Source: Chenopodium formosanum (taxonomy: Eukaryota > Streptophyta > Magnoliopsida > Caryophyllales > Amaranthaceae). Taken from it: a DNA stretch of 64,000 nt. The notes beneath the pieces are model-generated. The model worked only from the letters and a program-made list of their open reading frames with translations. It was not told the DNA's origin and searched no databases. A program made the position numbers and the translations under genes. Positions 35,548-46,098 of the stretch are shown here, piece after piece (position 1 is the first letter of the stretch; each line of letters opens with the position of its first letter). The stretch covers positions 68,776,001 through 68,840,000 of the forward strand of contig CM044877.1 of the NCBI GenBank assembly GCA_024500155.1. The letters run 5' to 3'.

Positions 35548-36750
35548 TTAGTATAACTTAATCATCCCAAGTTCCATTCTCATCTTCTCATGCCTTTCTC
35601 TATTCAAGGGCTTAGTTAATATATCTGCAATTTGATTGTCAGTTTGGCAGAAATCTAACTTAATTAAACCCTTTTCAACATTATCCTTAAGGAAATGATG
35701 CCTTATATGAATATGCTTGACTCTTGAATGATGGACTGGATCTTTAGATATGCAAATTGCACTAGTGTTATCACAATAGATAGTAATGCAATTGAATTTA
35801 ATACCAAAGTCACGCAACTGTTGTTTGATCCAAAGGACTTGAGAGCAACAAGCAGCTGCTGCTACATACTCAGCCTCTGCAGTAGACAATGCAACAGTAT
35901 TTTGTTTCTTGGAACCCCAAGAAACTAGACAAGAGCCAAGGAACTGAACCATACCCGAGGTGCTTTTCCTGTTGACTAAGTCACCTGCATAGTCAGCATC
36001 AGTAAATCCTCTAAGCATAAAGTCATCAATTCTTGGATAGAACAGACACAGGTTATCTGTTCCTTTGAGGTATCTCAAAATTCTCTTAACAGCCGTTAGA
36101 TGAGATTCCTTAGGGTTAGACTGAAATCTAGCACACAATCCAACACTAAAAGAGATGTCAGGCCTACTGGCTGTTAGATATAGCAATGAACCAATCATAC
36201 CTCTATAGGTCGTTTGATCCACACTTGTTCCTTGTGGATCATCATCAAGTCTCGTTGCTGTTCCCATAGGTGTGTGATTTGTCTTGGCATTCTCCATGTT
36301 GTACTTCTTCAGAAGTTCCTTGATGTACTTCTGCTGGTGAATCATTATTCCTTCTGCTGTTTGCTTTATTTGGAGTCCAAGGAAGAAATTTAGTTCACCC
36401 ATCATGCTCATCTCAAATTCACCACCCATTAGCTCAGCAAAGTACTTGCACAAACCATTGTTAGTAGCACCAAATATAATATCATCAACATAAATCTGTA
36501 CTACCAACAAATCAGTTCCTCTAGATTTAAGAAAAAGAGTTTTATCAACCTTTCCCCTTTTGAAATCATTTTTCAGGAGGAACTTTGAGAGCCTTTCATA
36601 CCAGGCTCTTGGTGCTTGCTTAAGCCCATAAAGAGCTTTATCAAGCTTAAAGACATGATTTGGAAATTTAGGATTTTCGAAACCTGGAGGTTGTTCTACA
36701 AACACCTCCTCATTTAAGAAACCATTTAGAAAAGCACATTTCACATCCAT
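35548..36750 (-). CDS. pol: Copia pol: RT core and RNase H
   Basis: 400 codons starting MDVKCAFLNGFLNEEVFVEQ. YGLKQAPRAWY and the active site YVDD (residues 87-90) follow. The RNase H has DADYAGD, KSTSG, ALSTAEAEYVA and YCDNTSA, ending DILTKPLNRERHEKM. All catalytic residues I can check are present. It would be fused to the upstream ORF but for the two-base insertion. Confidence 0.9.
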   Translation of the reverse strand: MDVKCAFLNGFLNEEVFVEQPPGFENPKFPNHVFKLDKALYGLKQAPRAWYERLSKFLLKNDFKRGKVDKTLFLKSRGTDLLVVQIYVDDIIFGATNNGLCKYFAELMGGEFEMSMMGELNFFLGLQIKQTAEGIMIHQQKYIKELLKKYNMENAKTNHTPMGTATRLDDDPQGTSVDQTTYRGMIGSLLYLTASRPDISFSVGLCARFQSNPKESHLTAVKRILRYLKGTDNLCLFYPRIDDFMLRGFTDADYAGDLVNRKSTSGMVQFLGSCLVSWGSKKQNTVALSTAEAEYVAAAACCSQVLWIKQQLRDFGIKFNCITIYCDNTSAICISKDPVHHSRVKHIHIRHHFLKDNVEKGLIKLDFCQTDNQIADILTKPLNRERHEKMRMELGMIKLY

Positions 36751-38741
36751 TTGATAGAGGGTTTGAAGCCCATAAAAGAGGCAAAAGCTACTAGAATTCT
36801 AATAGCTTCTAATCTAGCTACTGGAGCAAAGGTTTCATCGAAATCAATACCTTCCTGTTGATTATAGCCTTTCACAACCAACCTTGCCTTGTTTCTTACA
36901 ATGGTACCATGCTCATCCAGTTTGTTCCTGAACACCCACTTGAGCCCAATGATCTTCTTTTCCTTAGGCTTTGGCTCAAGGTGCCAGACTTTGTTCCTTT
37001 CGAACTCATTTAGTTCCTCTTGCATGGCTACTATCCAGTCAGCATCTCCCAAGGCTTCTTGATGATTTCGAGGCTCTAGGATGGATAGAAATGCTTGGAA
37101 CGCACAGAAGTTCCTCATTTGCGATCTGGTTTGAGTTCCTTTCCCAATGTCACTGATTATGAGATCAGTAGGATGGGAACCTTGATACCTGAATGGCTTG
37201 GGATGAAATTCCCTTGCTGGAACTCCAATTTGAGGAGCTTCTTGTCCTGTTCCTTCTGCTTCTTCCTCTTCAGCTTGTTCCTCATTCACTTGTTCATCTT
37301 GGTGAGGAACATCTTCATTCACTTGAGGTTCTTCCTCTGCTACATGATGCTTTTCTTTGGCTTGCCTTTGATCTTCTTCTTCATCTTTGTCTCTGATCAA
37401 ACCTATTTCAAAATCATTATCTTCATCCTGTTCCTGTACACTCACAAACTGGTTAACTTCATCAAATATTATGTGAATGCTTTCCTCGACACACATTGAG
37501 TTCTTATTGTAAACTCTATAAGCTTTGCTGTCAGAGGCATATCCAAGAAATATAGCCTCTTCACTTCTCTCATCAAATTTGCCTAGATTTTTCTTACCAT
37601 TATTATGTACGAAGCACTTACAACCAAAGGCCCTAAGATGAGATATGTTTGGTTTCCTTCCCCTGAAAAGTTCGTAGGGAGTCTTGTTGATGATGCTTCT
37701 GATTGTTACTCTGTTAAGAATGTAACATGCTGTATTCACGGCTTCAGCCCAGAAGTTCCTTGGCAATCCACTTGCAATCAGCATGGTTCTAGCCATTTCC
37801 TCAAGGGTTCGATTCTTCCTTTCCACAACCCCATTCTGTTGGGGAGTTCTTGGAGCTGAGAAGTTATGGTTCATGCCATTTTCCCTGCAAAACTCATCGA
37901 ATCTTGAGTTCTCAAATTCAGTTCCGTGATCTGATCTGAGATGGACTAGTGAGTGACCACTGATTTTCTGTATTTTCTTGGCAAAGGCAACAAACTCGTC
38001 AAAAGTTTCATCTTTTCTTGCAAGAAAAATAACCCAAGTGAATCTGGAATAATCATCAACAATAACCAAAACATATTTCTTGCCACTTCTGCTTTGAATT
38101 CTCATGGGACCACACAAGTCCATATGGATTAGTTCCAAAGTCTTTGTAGTGCTCACCATTTTCTTCAATTTAAAAGATGAACGAACATGCTTGCCTTTCA
38201 CACAAGCATCACAAACTTTATTTTGTAGGAACTTGATAATAGGAAGTCCCACAACCAAGTTCCTTGACCTCAGTTTGTCCAGTAATGAAAAGCTAGCATG
38301 TCCAAAACGTTTATGCCATAGCAGGGGATCATCTTCAACAACACTCAGACATGTAAGGTTGTTCCTTGGGATTAAGTTGAGGTCTACAGTATATGTATTC
38401 CCTCTTCTTGTTCCTTCTAGAACAACCTTTCCTGATTTGTTGTTGATGATGTTGCAAGAATCAGAAGTAAAACTTACAGAGTTTCCCTTATCACAAAATT
38501 GTGATATACTGAGCAGATTGTGCATTAAGCCCTCGACCAGGAACACATTATCAATGGAATGAGATTTTGATCTTCCAATTTTTCCTTTTCCAATGATCTC
38601 ACCCTTCTTATTGTCCCCAAAGGTTACTGTTCCTCCAGGGTAGTCTTCTAGTGAGAGGAATTTTGATTTATCACCTGTCATATGCTTTGAACACCCGCTG
38701 TCGAGATACCACGAGTTGTTCCCCCTCACTAGAACCTGCAA
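36741..38741 (-). CDS. pol: Copia pol: protease, integrase and start of RT
   Basis: 666 codons opening at the protease motif WYLDSGCSKHMTG (Asp-Ser-Gly). They are followed by the gag-pre-integrase zinc region (WHKRFGHAS and CDACVKGKH). The integrase core follows, with Asp in HMDLCGP, VDDYSRFTW and Glu in NGVVERKNRT. The first RT block is KARLVVKGYNQQEGIDFDET. The frame lacks an ATG, and it is entered from gag only by a frame change. It ends early because two extra bases near 36753-36767 shift the frame before the RT core. Confidence 0.88.
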   Translation of the reverse strand: MQVLVRGNNSWYLDSGCSKHMTGDKSKFLSLEDYPGGTVTFGDNKKGEIIGKGKIGRSKSHSIDNVFLVEGLMHNLLSISQFCDKGNSVSFTSDSCNIINNKSGKVVLEGTRRGNTYTVDLNLIPRNNLTCLSVVEDDPLLWHKRFGHASFSLLDKLRSRNLVVGLPIIKFLQNKVCDACVKGKHVRSSFKLKKMVSTTKTLELIHMDLCGPMRIQSRSGKKYVLVIVDDYSRFTWVIFLARKDETFDEFVAFAKKIQKISGHSLVHLRSDHGTEFENSRFDEFCRENGMNHNFSAPRTPQQNGVVERKNRTLEEMARTMLIASGLPRNFWAEAVNTACYILNRVTIRSIINKTPYELFRGRKPNISHLRAFGCKCFVHNNGKKNLGKFDERSEEAIFLGYASDSKAYRVYNKNSMCVEESIHIIFDEVNQFVSVQEQDEDNDFEIGLIRDKDEEEDQRQAKEKHHVAEEEPQVNEDVPHQDEQVNEEQAEEEEAEGTGQEAPQIGVPAREFHPKPFRYQGSHPTDLIISDIGKGTQTRSQMRNFCAFQAFLSILEPRNHQEALGDADWIVAMQEELNEFERNKVWHLEPKPKEKKIIGLKWVFRNKLDEHGTIVRNKARLVVKGYNQQEGIDFDETFAPVARLEAIRILVAFASFMGFKPSIKWM

Positions 38742-38746
38742 GAAAA

Positions 38747-40585
38747 CTAAGCATTAGAATCAGGAACCCAGGTTTCCTTGGGTTCCTTTGACGTGGATGC
38801 AATATCAGTTTTCTTGACCCACACTTGTTTCATATTCCTTTTATTAGCTTCTTCTCTATTCCAACATTGACCATAGAGATGTCCAGTCTTACCACAAAAG
38901 GTACACATCTTCATGCTAGGAAGCTCAACATATTTCTTTTGTTTACCTTTTCTCTTGGTCATATAACCAAGTCCTTCTGTTCTTTTTCCTTGAGCTTCAG
39001 CAATCCATTTGGGTACAACTTTTGGGTCAATACTCCTATCCTTTCTAGCATTCACTTCATTTTCAAGTTGATCTTTTTTATTCCTTAAAGTCGAAAGTTC
39101 ATTTTTCAGATTTTCAAAATCAACATTGAATTTAAGCAACTGATCACTCGAGGAACTGCTATAACTGATATCAGAATTTATGAGCTTATACTGAGTTAAT
39201 TCAACATTCAAAAGAATACTTTCATTCTTGATTCTATCAGCTATCTCTTTTATGTGTTTATACTTAATATTCAGCTCTTGCAATTTGCTTTGGGACTTGG
39301 CATATGCTGTTTCCAACCAAGTGCCATGTTCCTTGCAAACCTTAAGAGCCTTCTCACACTTATTCAGTTTCACACACGTTTCTCTAAAGAATTCTTCTTC
39401 TTCTAGACACAAATCTATTAAGACATCTTTAGAGAGAGTTTTAAGCTGTTTAGGATCAAGAAATACCTCTTTGTGGAGTTCCTCAAGGTAGGCCTTTTCA
39501 TCATCTGATTTGGCCATCAGACACAAATTGGCTGTCTCCTCTTCTGGTTGGTCATCCTCATCTTCTTCACTGTCAGAATCACCCCAAGCTGCTATCATAG
39601 CTTTTCTCATGTCCGACTTTTGAAAGTTTGCTTTGCTGAATTTTTCCTGTCCTTGCTCCTTGCCCTTTCCTTTTCCTTTATCATTTTTCCAGAGGGGACA
39701 ATCCCTGATAAAGTGATCTGGGGATCCACACTTATGGCAGCTGTAGTCAGGTTTGGCATTGGTGTTCTTTTTCCCGAAGTTCCTTGAGGCGCGGCCTTTC
39801 TTGAATATCCTTTTGAACCTTCGAACGATCATGGCAGCTTCATCCTCGTCCACTTCTGAGTCTTCCTCCTCCTCTGCTTTCAGAGCCAACCCCTTGTTCC
39901 TCATGGTTTCAGTGTTGACTCCAAGGTGTAGCTCATGGGTCATGAGAGAGCCAGCAAGTTGCTCTATGTTGAACTTGGTGAAGTCCTTAGTTTCCTGTAG
40001 GGCTGTCACCTTAGCTCTCCATCTCTCGTCCTGTGGAAGACTTCTGAGAACCTTCCTAACCTGCTCATCTGTAGGAATCTGTCTACCAAGGGAAACCAGC
40101 TCATTTATGATGTTAGTAAAGCGAGTTAGCATCTCCTGAATGGTTTCCTTAGGTTGCATCTCAAATCTTTCATACTTAGAAATAAGTAGATCGATTTTTG
40201 AGCGTTTAACCTCATTAGTTCCTTCATGAGTAATCTGCAGCAAATCCCAGATTTCCTTAGCGTTCTTGCACCCCATAACACGATTGTGCTCATGAGGTCC
40301 AAGCCCGCAATGGAGCAATTTCACAGCCATAGCATTGATTTCCATCTTGTCAAAATCCTCTTTCTCATATTCAGACATGGGCTTAGGGATTACCTCATTT
40401 TGAGCGTTTGTCTTGGTGACTTCGAAATCACCAACTTCAATGACCCTCCATACTTGGTAGTTCTCCGCCTTGATAAAGATCTCCATACGGTTCTTCCAGT
40501 AGGTATAGAACTTCCCGTTGAACATAGGAGGTCTCTGAGTTGAGTATCCTTCCTCGAGCTTTTCGTGAGTATTCATTTTCTCCAA
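38747..40585 (-). CDS. gag: Copia gag polyprotein, 612 aa
   Basis: Nucleocapsid/capsid polyprotein that packages the element RNA. The N-terminal region (PPMFNGKFYTYWKNRMEIFI) is the copia gag DUF4219/UBN2 type. Two CCHC knuckles are visible: CHKCGSPDHFIRDC in the middle and CTFCGKTGHLYGQC near the C-terminus. A central acidic stretch and a coiled-coil-prone region lie between them. Twin knuckles and 612 residues are larger than usual for small copia gags and fit the SIRE lineage. It ends in TAG just before the protease, which is in another frame. Confidence 0.88.
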   Translation of the reverse strand: MEKMNTHEKLEEGYSTQRPPMFNGKFYTYWKNRMEIFIKAENYQVWRVIEVGDFEVTKTNAQNEVIPKPMSEYEKEDFDKMEINAMAVKLLHCGLGPHEHNRVMGCKNAKEIWDLLQITHEGTNEVKRSKIDLLISKYERFEMQPKETIQEMLTRFTNIINELVSLGRQIPTDEQVRKVLRSLPQDERWRAKVTALQETKDFTKFNIEQLAGSLMTHELHLGVNTETMRNKGLALKAEEEEDSEVDEDEAAMIVRRFKRIFKKGRASRNFGKKNTNAKPDYSCHKCGSPDHFIRDCPLWKNDKGKGKGKEQGQEKFSKANFQKSDMRKAMIAAWGDSDSEEDEDDQPEEETANLCLMAKSDDEKAYLEELHKEVFLDPKQLKTLSKDVLIDLCLEEEEFFRETCVKLNKCEKALKVCKEHGTWLETAYAKSQSKLQELNIKYKHIKEIADRIKNESILLNVELTQYKLINSDISYSSSSSDQLLKFNVDFENLKNELSTLRNKKDQLENEVNARKDRSIDPKVVPKWIAEAQGKRTEGLGYMTKRKGKQKKYVELPSMKMCTFCGKTGHLYGQCWNREEANKRNMKQVWVKKTDIASTSKEPKETWVPDSNA

Positions 40586-40626
40586 GACCTTTCTTCTTCA
40601 GGGTTTCCTGATTCTCTTAGAAGTTA

Positions 40627-40641
40627 GGCTCTGATACCAAT
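40627..40641 (-). other. Primer-binding site (initiator-Met tRNA)
   Basis: On the element strand the base stretch directly after the 5' LTR reads ATTGGTATCAGAGCC, the standard copia primer site complementary to the 3' end of initiator methionine tRNA. Confidence 0.92.
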
Positions 40642-41974
40642 TGTTGTTTCAATGAATACTACAAGAAGGGGGGTTGAATTGTAGTATGAGAGTTAGTCAA
40701 ACTTTTTGCGGAATTAAAATTAAGTTAGCTAAAGGAAGTGAGAGATTAACTGAAGGAACTAAAGAATGCAAGAGAGATTTTACGTGGAAAACTCCTTGGC
40801 CCTAACAAGGAGAAAAACCACGACCACTTGGGATTTTGGGAAAAGAATCTTCACTATAATAGGGCAAATGATCCTATTACAAGCTAAAGACTCAAACTCA
40901 AGTTCCTCTACGAACTTGAGACCCTGAGGAACAAGTCACCCAACTTGTTACTCTTCTCTTCTCTTTCTCTCTTCTCACTTCTCTATTCTCTCTTCTCTTT
41001 CTCTTCTCTTTCTCTTCTCTCTCTCTCTTCTCTTTCTCATACACAAATGTTCACTCGAACTTCCCCATTCCCAATTACAACTCGAAAGAAAAACAAACTC
41101 TAGTATAAGAACATTAAGAACACTCTAATCAACTTATGTGGAATTGGACGCTTGACTCAATTAAAAGCTTGAAAACTTATGTGAGCAAGGACAAGTTTTT
41201 CCAACAGAAATTATGAACTATTTATAGAGCTATAAACGCTTTGGAAAACTTCATTGTGCAGCAAACCCATTACGCCACTACTCATGCCCACTAAGAGGAT
41301 CATGTCCCTTAATTTAAGGAACCATGAACTCCTCAATTTTGCAGAACCACGACTTGAAGAAGAACATGGGAGAGTAGGCCGCAAGTTTTGGAAAACATGG
41401 CGATTTTATTTTTTCCAGAAGATATTTTCGAAAATAAGAAAATAAAATAAAATCTTTTTGCACAAGATATTTTCGAAATTCAGAAAGAAATAAAATCCCT
41501 TTAAAAAGATAAACATTTTAGATTGCAACCGTTTTCCTAAAAACTAGCATGCACAATTTTATCTTCTTAGACCAATTCCACACAGTAAATTCGAATGTAA
41601 CTAACTTTCTTATACTTACATAAATCCTAAAATATATAAAATATTTAGTCTTCATGTTTCTCTGATGAAGCTTCTACTCCGAGGCTTCTGTTCCTTGGAA
41701 GAAACTTCTCTTCTCTGATGAGGCTTCTTCTCTGAAGCTTCTGTTCCCTGAGGGAACCTTCTCTTCTCCAGTCTTCATTTCTGAAGCGCCAGTTCCTGTG
41801 AGGGAACTCTTCTTTTTGGATAGCTTTGTTTCTGGCTTTCCTGTTCCTCATGGTATCTTTGCTCGACACTTAATTCTCCTAGTCTTTGCACTGATCACAC
41901 ACTCAAACAATCAAGCCTTTATTAGTATGTAAGTAAGTGAGGTTGTGTCATCATCAAAATCATTAAGTCCAACA
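40642..41974 (-). repeat. 5' LTR of the Sirevirus-like element
   Basis: 1,333 bp, TG...CA on the element strand. It contains a CT-rich microsatellite (40950-41037). It matches 31525-32859 except at two bases and one CT-repeat indel. Confidence 0.92.
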
Positions 41975-41979
41975 CCCTA

Positions 41980-44151
41980 TCACCTTTATTGTTCATTATG
42001 TGTCCAGAGGGACTCTCTGCTCTCCTTAGGGATGTAGAAAAGAGGAAAATCATCCATGGAGTTAAAATAGGGAGGCATGTTGATCCGATCTCCCATCTAT
42101 TTTTTGCTGATGATAGTCTTCTGTTTGTCAGAGAAAATGAAGAGGAAACTGATAGTGTTCTTGATATCCTTTCGACCTACGAGTTGGCGTCGGGCCAAAA
42201 ATTGAATATGGAAAAATCCGAGGTGTCCTTTAGCCGAAACATTGATCATGAGAAGAAAAACATGCTTCAGATGAAGTTATCTTTTAAGGCTGTCGAGGGA
42301 CATGATAAATATTTGGGTCTTCTAACTTACATTGGAGGGTCTAAAAAACAGGTTTTTTAGAGTATTCAAGATAGAGTTTGGAAGAAACTCAAAGGTTGGA
42401 AGGAGAATTACTTATCACAAGCGGGGCGGGAGGTTCTCATCAAATCTGTTGCTCAAGCAATTCCTTTATACGCTATGCAATGCTTTTTGATCCCCAAGAG
42501 CATCTTAAACGAAGTGGAAAAAATGTGTAGGAATTTTTTCTGGGGACAAAAAGGTGAGGAAAGGAAGATGTCTTGGCTAGCATGGAGTAAAATGTATCGA
42601 TAAAAAAATAATGGAGGCTTGGGATTTCGAAATATGCAGCTTTTTAACAAGGCTATGTTGGCAAAACAAGCATGGAAACTAGTGACCAATGAGAATTCCT
42701 TAATGTCTCGAGTTCTCAAAGGTAAATATTTCCCATCCTCAAATTTTTTTGATGCAAAAGTCACTTCAAATATGAGCTATACTTGGAGATCAATTTTGAG
42801 TGCGAGGTCTGTGATTGAAAAAGGAGCTATGAAGATAATTGGGAGGGGAAGTAATATTAAAATTTGGGAGGACCCTTGGGTGCCAAAACTCCCAAATTTC
42901 CGTGTGTTCTCGCAAAGGGAGTCAAATGATAATGCTCCTGGTTCTGTGAATGAGCTGTGGGTCAATAAGAGCTGGAACATGGGTATTCTTTCTGCTATAT
43001 TTACTCAGAGTGAGGTGGATGCTATTTGTAGCATCCCAATCCCCTTGTTTGATGGTGATGATGAATGGAGTTGGCACTTCTCAAAGGATGGGCAGTATTC
43101 AGTAAAGAGTGTCTACAACCTGCTCATTGAAAATGATGAATTATGCAGAGCGTCAACCTCTTCGGTTTCCTTACATTTTAACTGGAAAGCCATTTGGCAT
43201 GCTAAAATCCCTCCCAAAATTAAATTGTTTGCGTGGAGAAGCATTAAGGAGGCTTTGCCAGTAAGAGAACGGCTTGCTGCTAGAGGAATGGAGGTGGATC
43301 AATTATGTCCGATGTGTGGGGAGGAAGGGGAAACTGTTGTACACATGCTCCTTAAATGCTCAATGGTAAAGTCTATATGGAAAGCTTCTGTCTTGAGGCT
43401 TGACACAAACTTTGTTGTGGCTAGTAGTTTGCGGGACTGGTGTGTGATGGCAGGAGAAAAGATTAAAGAGCCCAAGTGGTGGGATATCTTCTGGAGCTTG
43501 GCTTGGGGTGTGTGACTAAGGCGGAATGCATGGGTCTTTGAAAAAAAAAGAAAGCTTGAGAGTGACATAATCCACAAAGCTGTTGGGGTTATTGGTGAAT
43601 ATGAAAAGGCCATGGAAAGGAGTGATGCTGGGTCCTCTGTGCAGCAGATGGGTTTGATTTGGAATGCCCCTGATGTGGGTATGCTTAAGCTTAATTCTGA
43701 TGCATCTTTTAAAGACCATCAGTGGCTTGGTGTGGGAGGAGTACTAAGGGATGCTGCAGGTGATGTCTTGGTTGCCTACTGCTCAACTCTTAGGGGTAGC
43801 TTTGAAGTGGATGTTGGGGAAGCTATTGCAATGAGGGAAAGTCTTTCGATTGTTATGGATGCGGGCTTCAGGAAATTGGTGCTCGAAACTGACAGTAGCA
43901 AATTGTTCTACCATTTGAAGAAAGGTATTACTCCACCAAATGCCTTTGGGAATATTGTTAAAGATATCCTTCGTTTGTCGAAGGAATGTTCTGTTTGTTT
44001 CTTCTCTATTGCTAGAAGGCTAGGGAACGGTGTTGCTCACCGCTTAGCAAGTTTAAGTAGTAGTTTAAGTGAATCTCGAGTTTGGTTAGAGGAGTATCCC
44101 CCTGAAATTCAAGGGGCGATTTGTAATGATTTTGAACTTTTGGTGAATTAA
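41980..44151 (+). pseudogene. LINE ORF2, second half of RT, zf-RVT and RNase H
   Basis: Reading resumes after the copia element with the RT active site FADDSLLF (42104-42127). The zf-RVT region reads FNWKAIWHAKIPPKIKLFAW and CPMCGEEGETVVHML (43180-43350). The RNase H domain has Asp in LNSDASF, Glu in EAIAM and Asp in ETDSSKL (43690-43910). Stops at 42358, 42601 and 43513 break the frame. Confidence 0.88.
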
Positions 44152-44194
44152 TAAAGCTTTGCATGTTGTTATGTAAAAAAAAAAGTCTATCCTA

Positions 44195-44257
44195 CGTGGC
44201 GCGACACTTGGCGAAAAGTTAGAACGCCAAGTGTTGTTGCCTTGTAACCTGGCTAAA

Positions 44258-44339
<82 letters not shown>
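44195..44339 (-). mobile_element. Helitron H3, 5' part, with (TA)n
   Basis: This continues H3 after the LINE: CTACGTGGCGCGACACTTGG, then the inverted partner CGCCAAGTGTTG, then CCTGGCTAAAAGTTTA and about 38 TA dinucleotides (44263-44338). The 5' TC start is not distinguishable within the TA tract. It directly abuts the CTAG end of H2, so the two lie head to tail. Confidence 0.65.
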
Positions 44340-44340
<1 letters not shown>

Positions 44341-45101
44341 TAGTTTTGTGCCCCGTGTGATGCCCGGGTTGTTTATTGAATTTTAAGATATATTTTTATT
44401 CTATATATATCAAATTTTAAAATATATCATTGATATAAAATTAGTTAGGAATTGATGTGATTTTGTGACGATTAGTGGACATGTAATGCCTAATAATAAT
44501 GTTAATGGAAATGTTTGATTTAATACATTACAAACAAATTAAAAATAGGAAAAATAAATTAAATTAAATAAATGTTCAAATCCCGTTGGGTTGACCCGAA
44601 CCCATAACTTCGGGCAAGGGTTGAACAGTTCTTGACTCGTAACCTGAAGTGACCCAATCCTAGATTACTCATGACCCGACACTAATTGATAGGTCTACAT
44701 AGTTATAAAATTTTATTAGATTGTAAAGTATATTATTTTAACCGATTAGTATATATTATAAATGTATGTTTTACCCTTTGAATTACTTCTTTCGCTCCAA
44801 AAAATATTATGATATAAACTTTATATGATAACGATAATTTTTTAAAATTATAATCTAATAATTTTTTTTTTTGAATAAAATTATTATTCAATTTGTACAT
44901 CTGAAAAATTCGTATTTTATCGAAAATAAAACCCTAAACACAATCTTATCCTCTATCCAAATAGAATTCTAAACTATTTTTTTTTATCTTCTGAATTTTT
45001 TTTAAATCTATCCAATGTGGCACGACACTTGGCGAAAAGTTGGAATGCCAAGTGTCGTTGTCTCATGGCCTGGCTAAAAGTTTAGCTATATATATATATG
45101 A
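44340..45101 (-). mobile_element. Non-autonomous Helitron H2
   Basis: 762 bp. On the minus strand it starts TC (45101-45100) after an A and ends CACAAAACTAG before a T. An internal inverted repeat, GACACTTGGC.../...GCCAAGTGTC, lies near the 5' end. It is homologous to H3 throughout and to H1 (53758-54306) at both ends. It has no coding capacity. Confidence 0.8.
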
Positions 45102-45702
45102 TCAAGCTGTAACCTATTTCATTAGCAGCATTTTCGTTATTTTGCAAATTCTTAATAATGTTTCACAACAAAAGATGGTTGCACGGCAAGTCGGATGGTA
45201 ATCCTCGCCTAAAATTTTTATATCCATCTATGTTCACCACCACCCATGGCGAGACAAAACCTACGTTTACATTTGCTTCGACAAATACTAGCTAATATCC
45301 ATCATCGTCCCACCACCCATTTGGATATGTATATTCACCTCAAAACCGCAACCATAATACCATATTATATCACAAGAATATGAAGAATTATCATTTCTAA
45401 CAAATCTGTTTTTCATCTATTTGGCGAAATTCATACGGCATTAATGTCATTAATTTTATACTATAATACTCCATATAGAATCAATCACATAAAATAAGAA
45501 AAGAAGAATATTTGAAATCTAACATTAAAGTATAAAATAGTTCATAATTAGTTTGCATTGCTTTATTTAAATTTTTTGAATTTTTTTTTGGAAAGCATCA
45601 ACAATTCATATTGCATAATTCAATGGAGGAATTTTCTTACATAGAGCTATGTCATCAATTAGCAATTAATAAATTTAACCAAATAGAATTTAATATGTAT
45701 AA
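45102..45702. other. Intronic spacer, nothing recognised
   Basis: AT-rich unique-looking sequence between H2 and the second copia element. No exon 2 of the GDSL gene was found here. Confidence 0.45.
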
Positions 45703-46098
45703 AATAGTGATAGAATATAGGATTAATATTCTAGATATTCTGTTAGCGTTGGATATGTTTTGTATAAATTGTGTAATTATCTTTTGAGATTTCCTAAGCT
45801 GATTAGGACTCACACTTGTAACCCTGTATATTGAGATCAATGGAATCGACTCCAATTTGAGGAGTTTCATATTATCAAACATGATATCATAGCTTTAGGT
45901 TACGATCTAGCTTCCGCAAATTTATTTTTTATTTTTAGTCGCCATCCTTGTCTTCTTTGTCTCCTTCCCACGGCAAGTTTTCCTTTGGTACATCTGTCTT
46001 CTTTCCACTACTTTGATTGATTTATTTATCAATTAATACTTTGTTCCCAATTCTCTTCTTTGTGATTTAATTGGTGTACCTACCTGTTTGCTCCTATC

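Larger units (their letters stand above)
31525..41974 (-). mobile_element. Sirevirus-like Ty1-copia retrotransposon, TSD CCCTA
   Basis: 10,450 bp with ends TGTTG...CAACA and identical 5-bp flanks CCCTA (31520-31524, 41975-41979). Removing it restores the RT frame of the LINE. Coding is on the minus strand: 5' LTR 40642-41974, primer site, gag, protease-integrase-RT-RNase H, an extra ORF, purine tract, 3' LTR 31525-32859. The extra ORF, long LTRs and repeated purine-tract-like motifs suggest the SIRE/Maximus lineage. The LTRs differ by two substitutions and one 2-bp CT indel in about 1,333 bp, so insertion was recent. A frame change at gag-pol and a frameshift before the RT core may make it defective. 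Confidence 0.92.
27573..44182 (+). mobile_element. L1-type LINE, full length but inactivated, 12-bp TSD
   Basis: The LINE has ORF1 with a CCHC knuckle, ORF2 with endonuclease, reverse transcriptase and RNase H, and a short poly(A) (44175-44182). It is flanked by identical 12-bp copies AAGTCTATCCTA (27561-27572 and 44183-44194). Removing the nested copia element (31525-41974) and the solo-LTR-like insert leaves about 5.7 kb, a normal plant LINE size. The target was Helitron H3. ORF2 carries a frameshift near 30310 and stops near 30496, 30619, 42358, 42601 and 43513. Confidence 0.9.
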
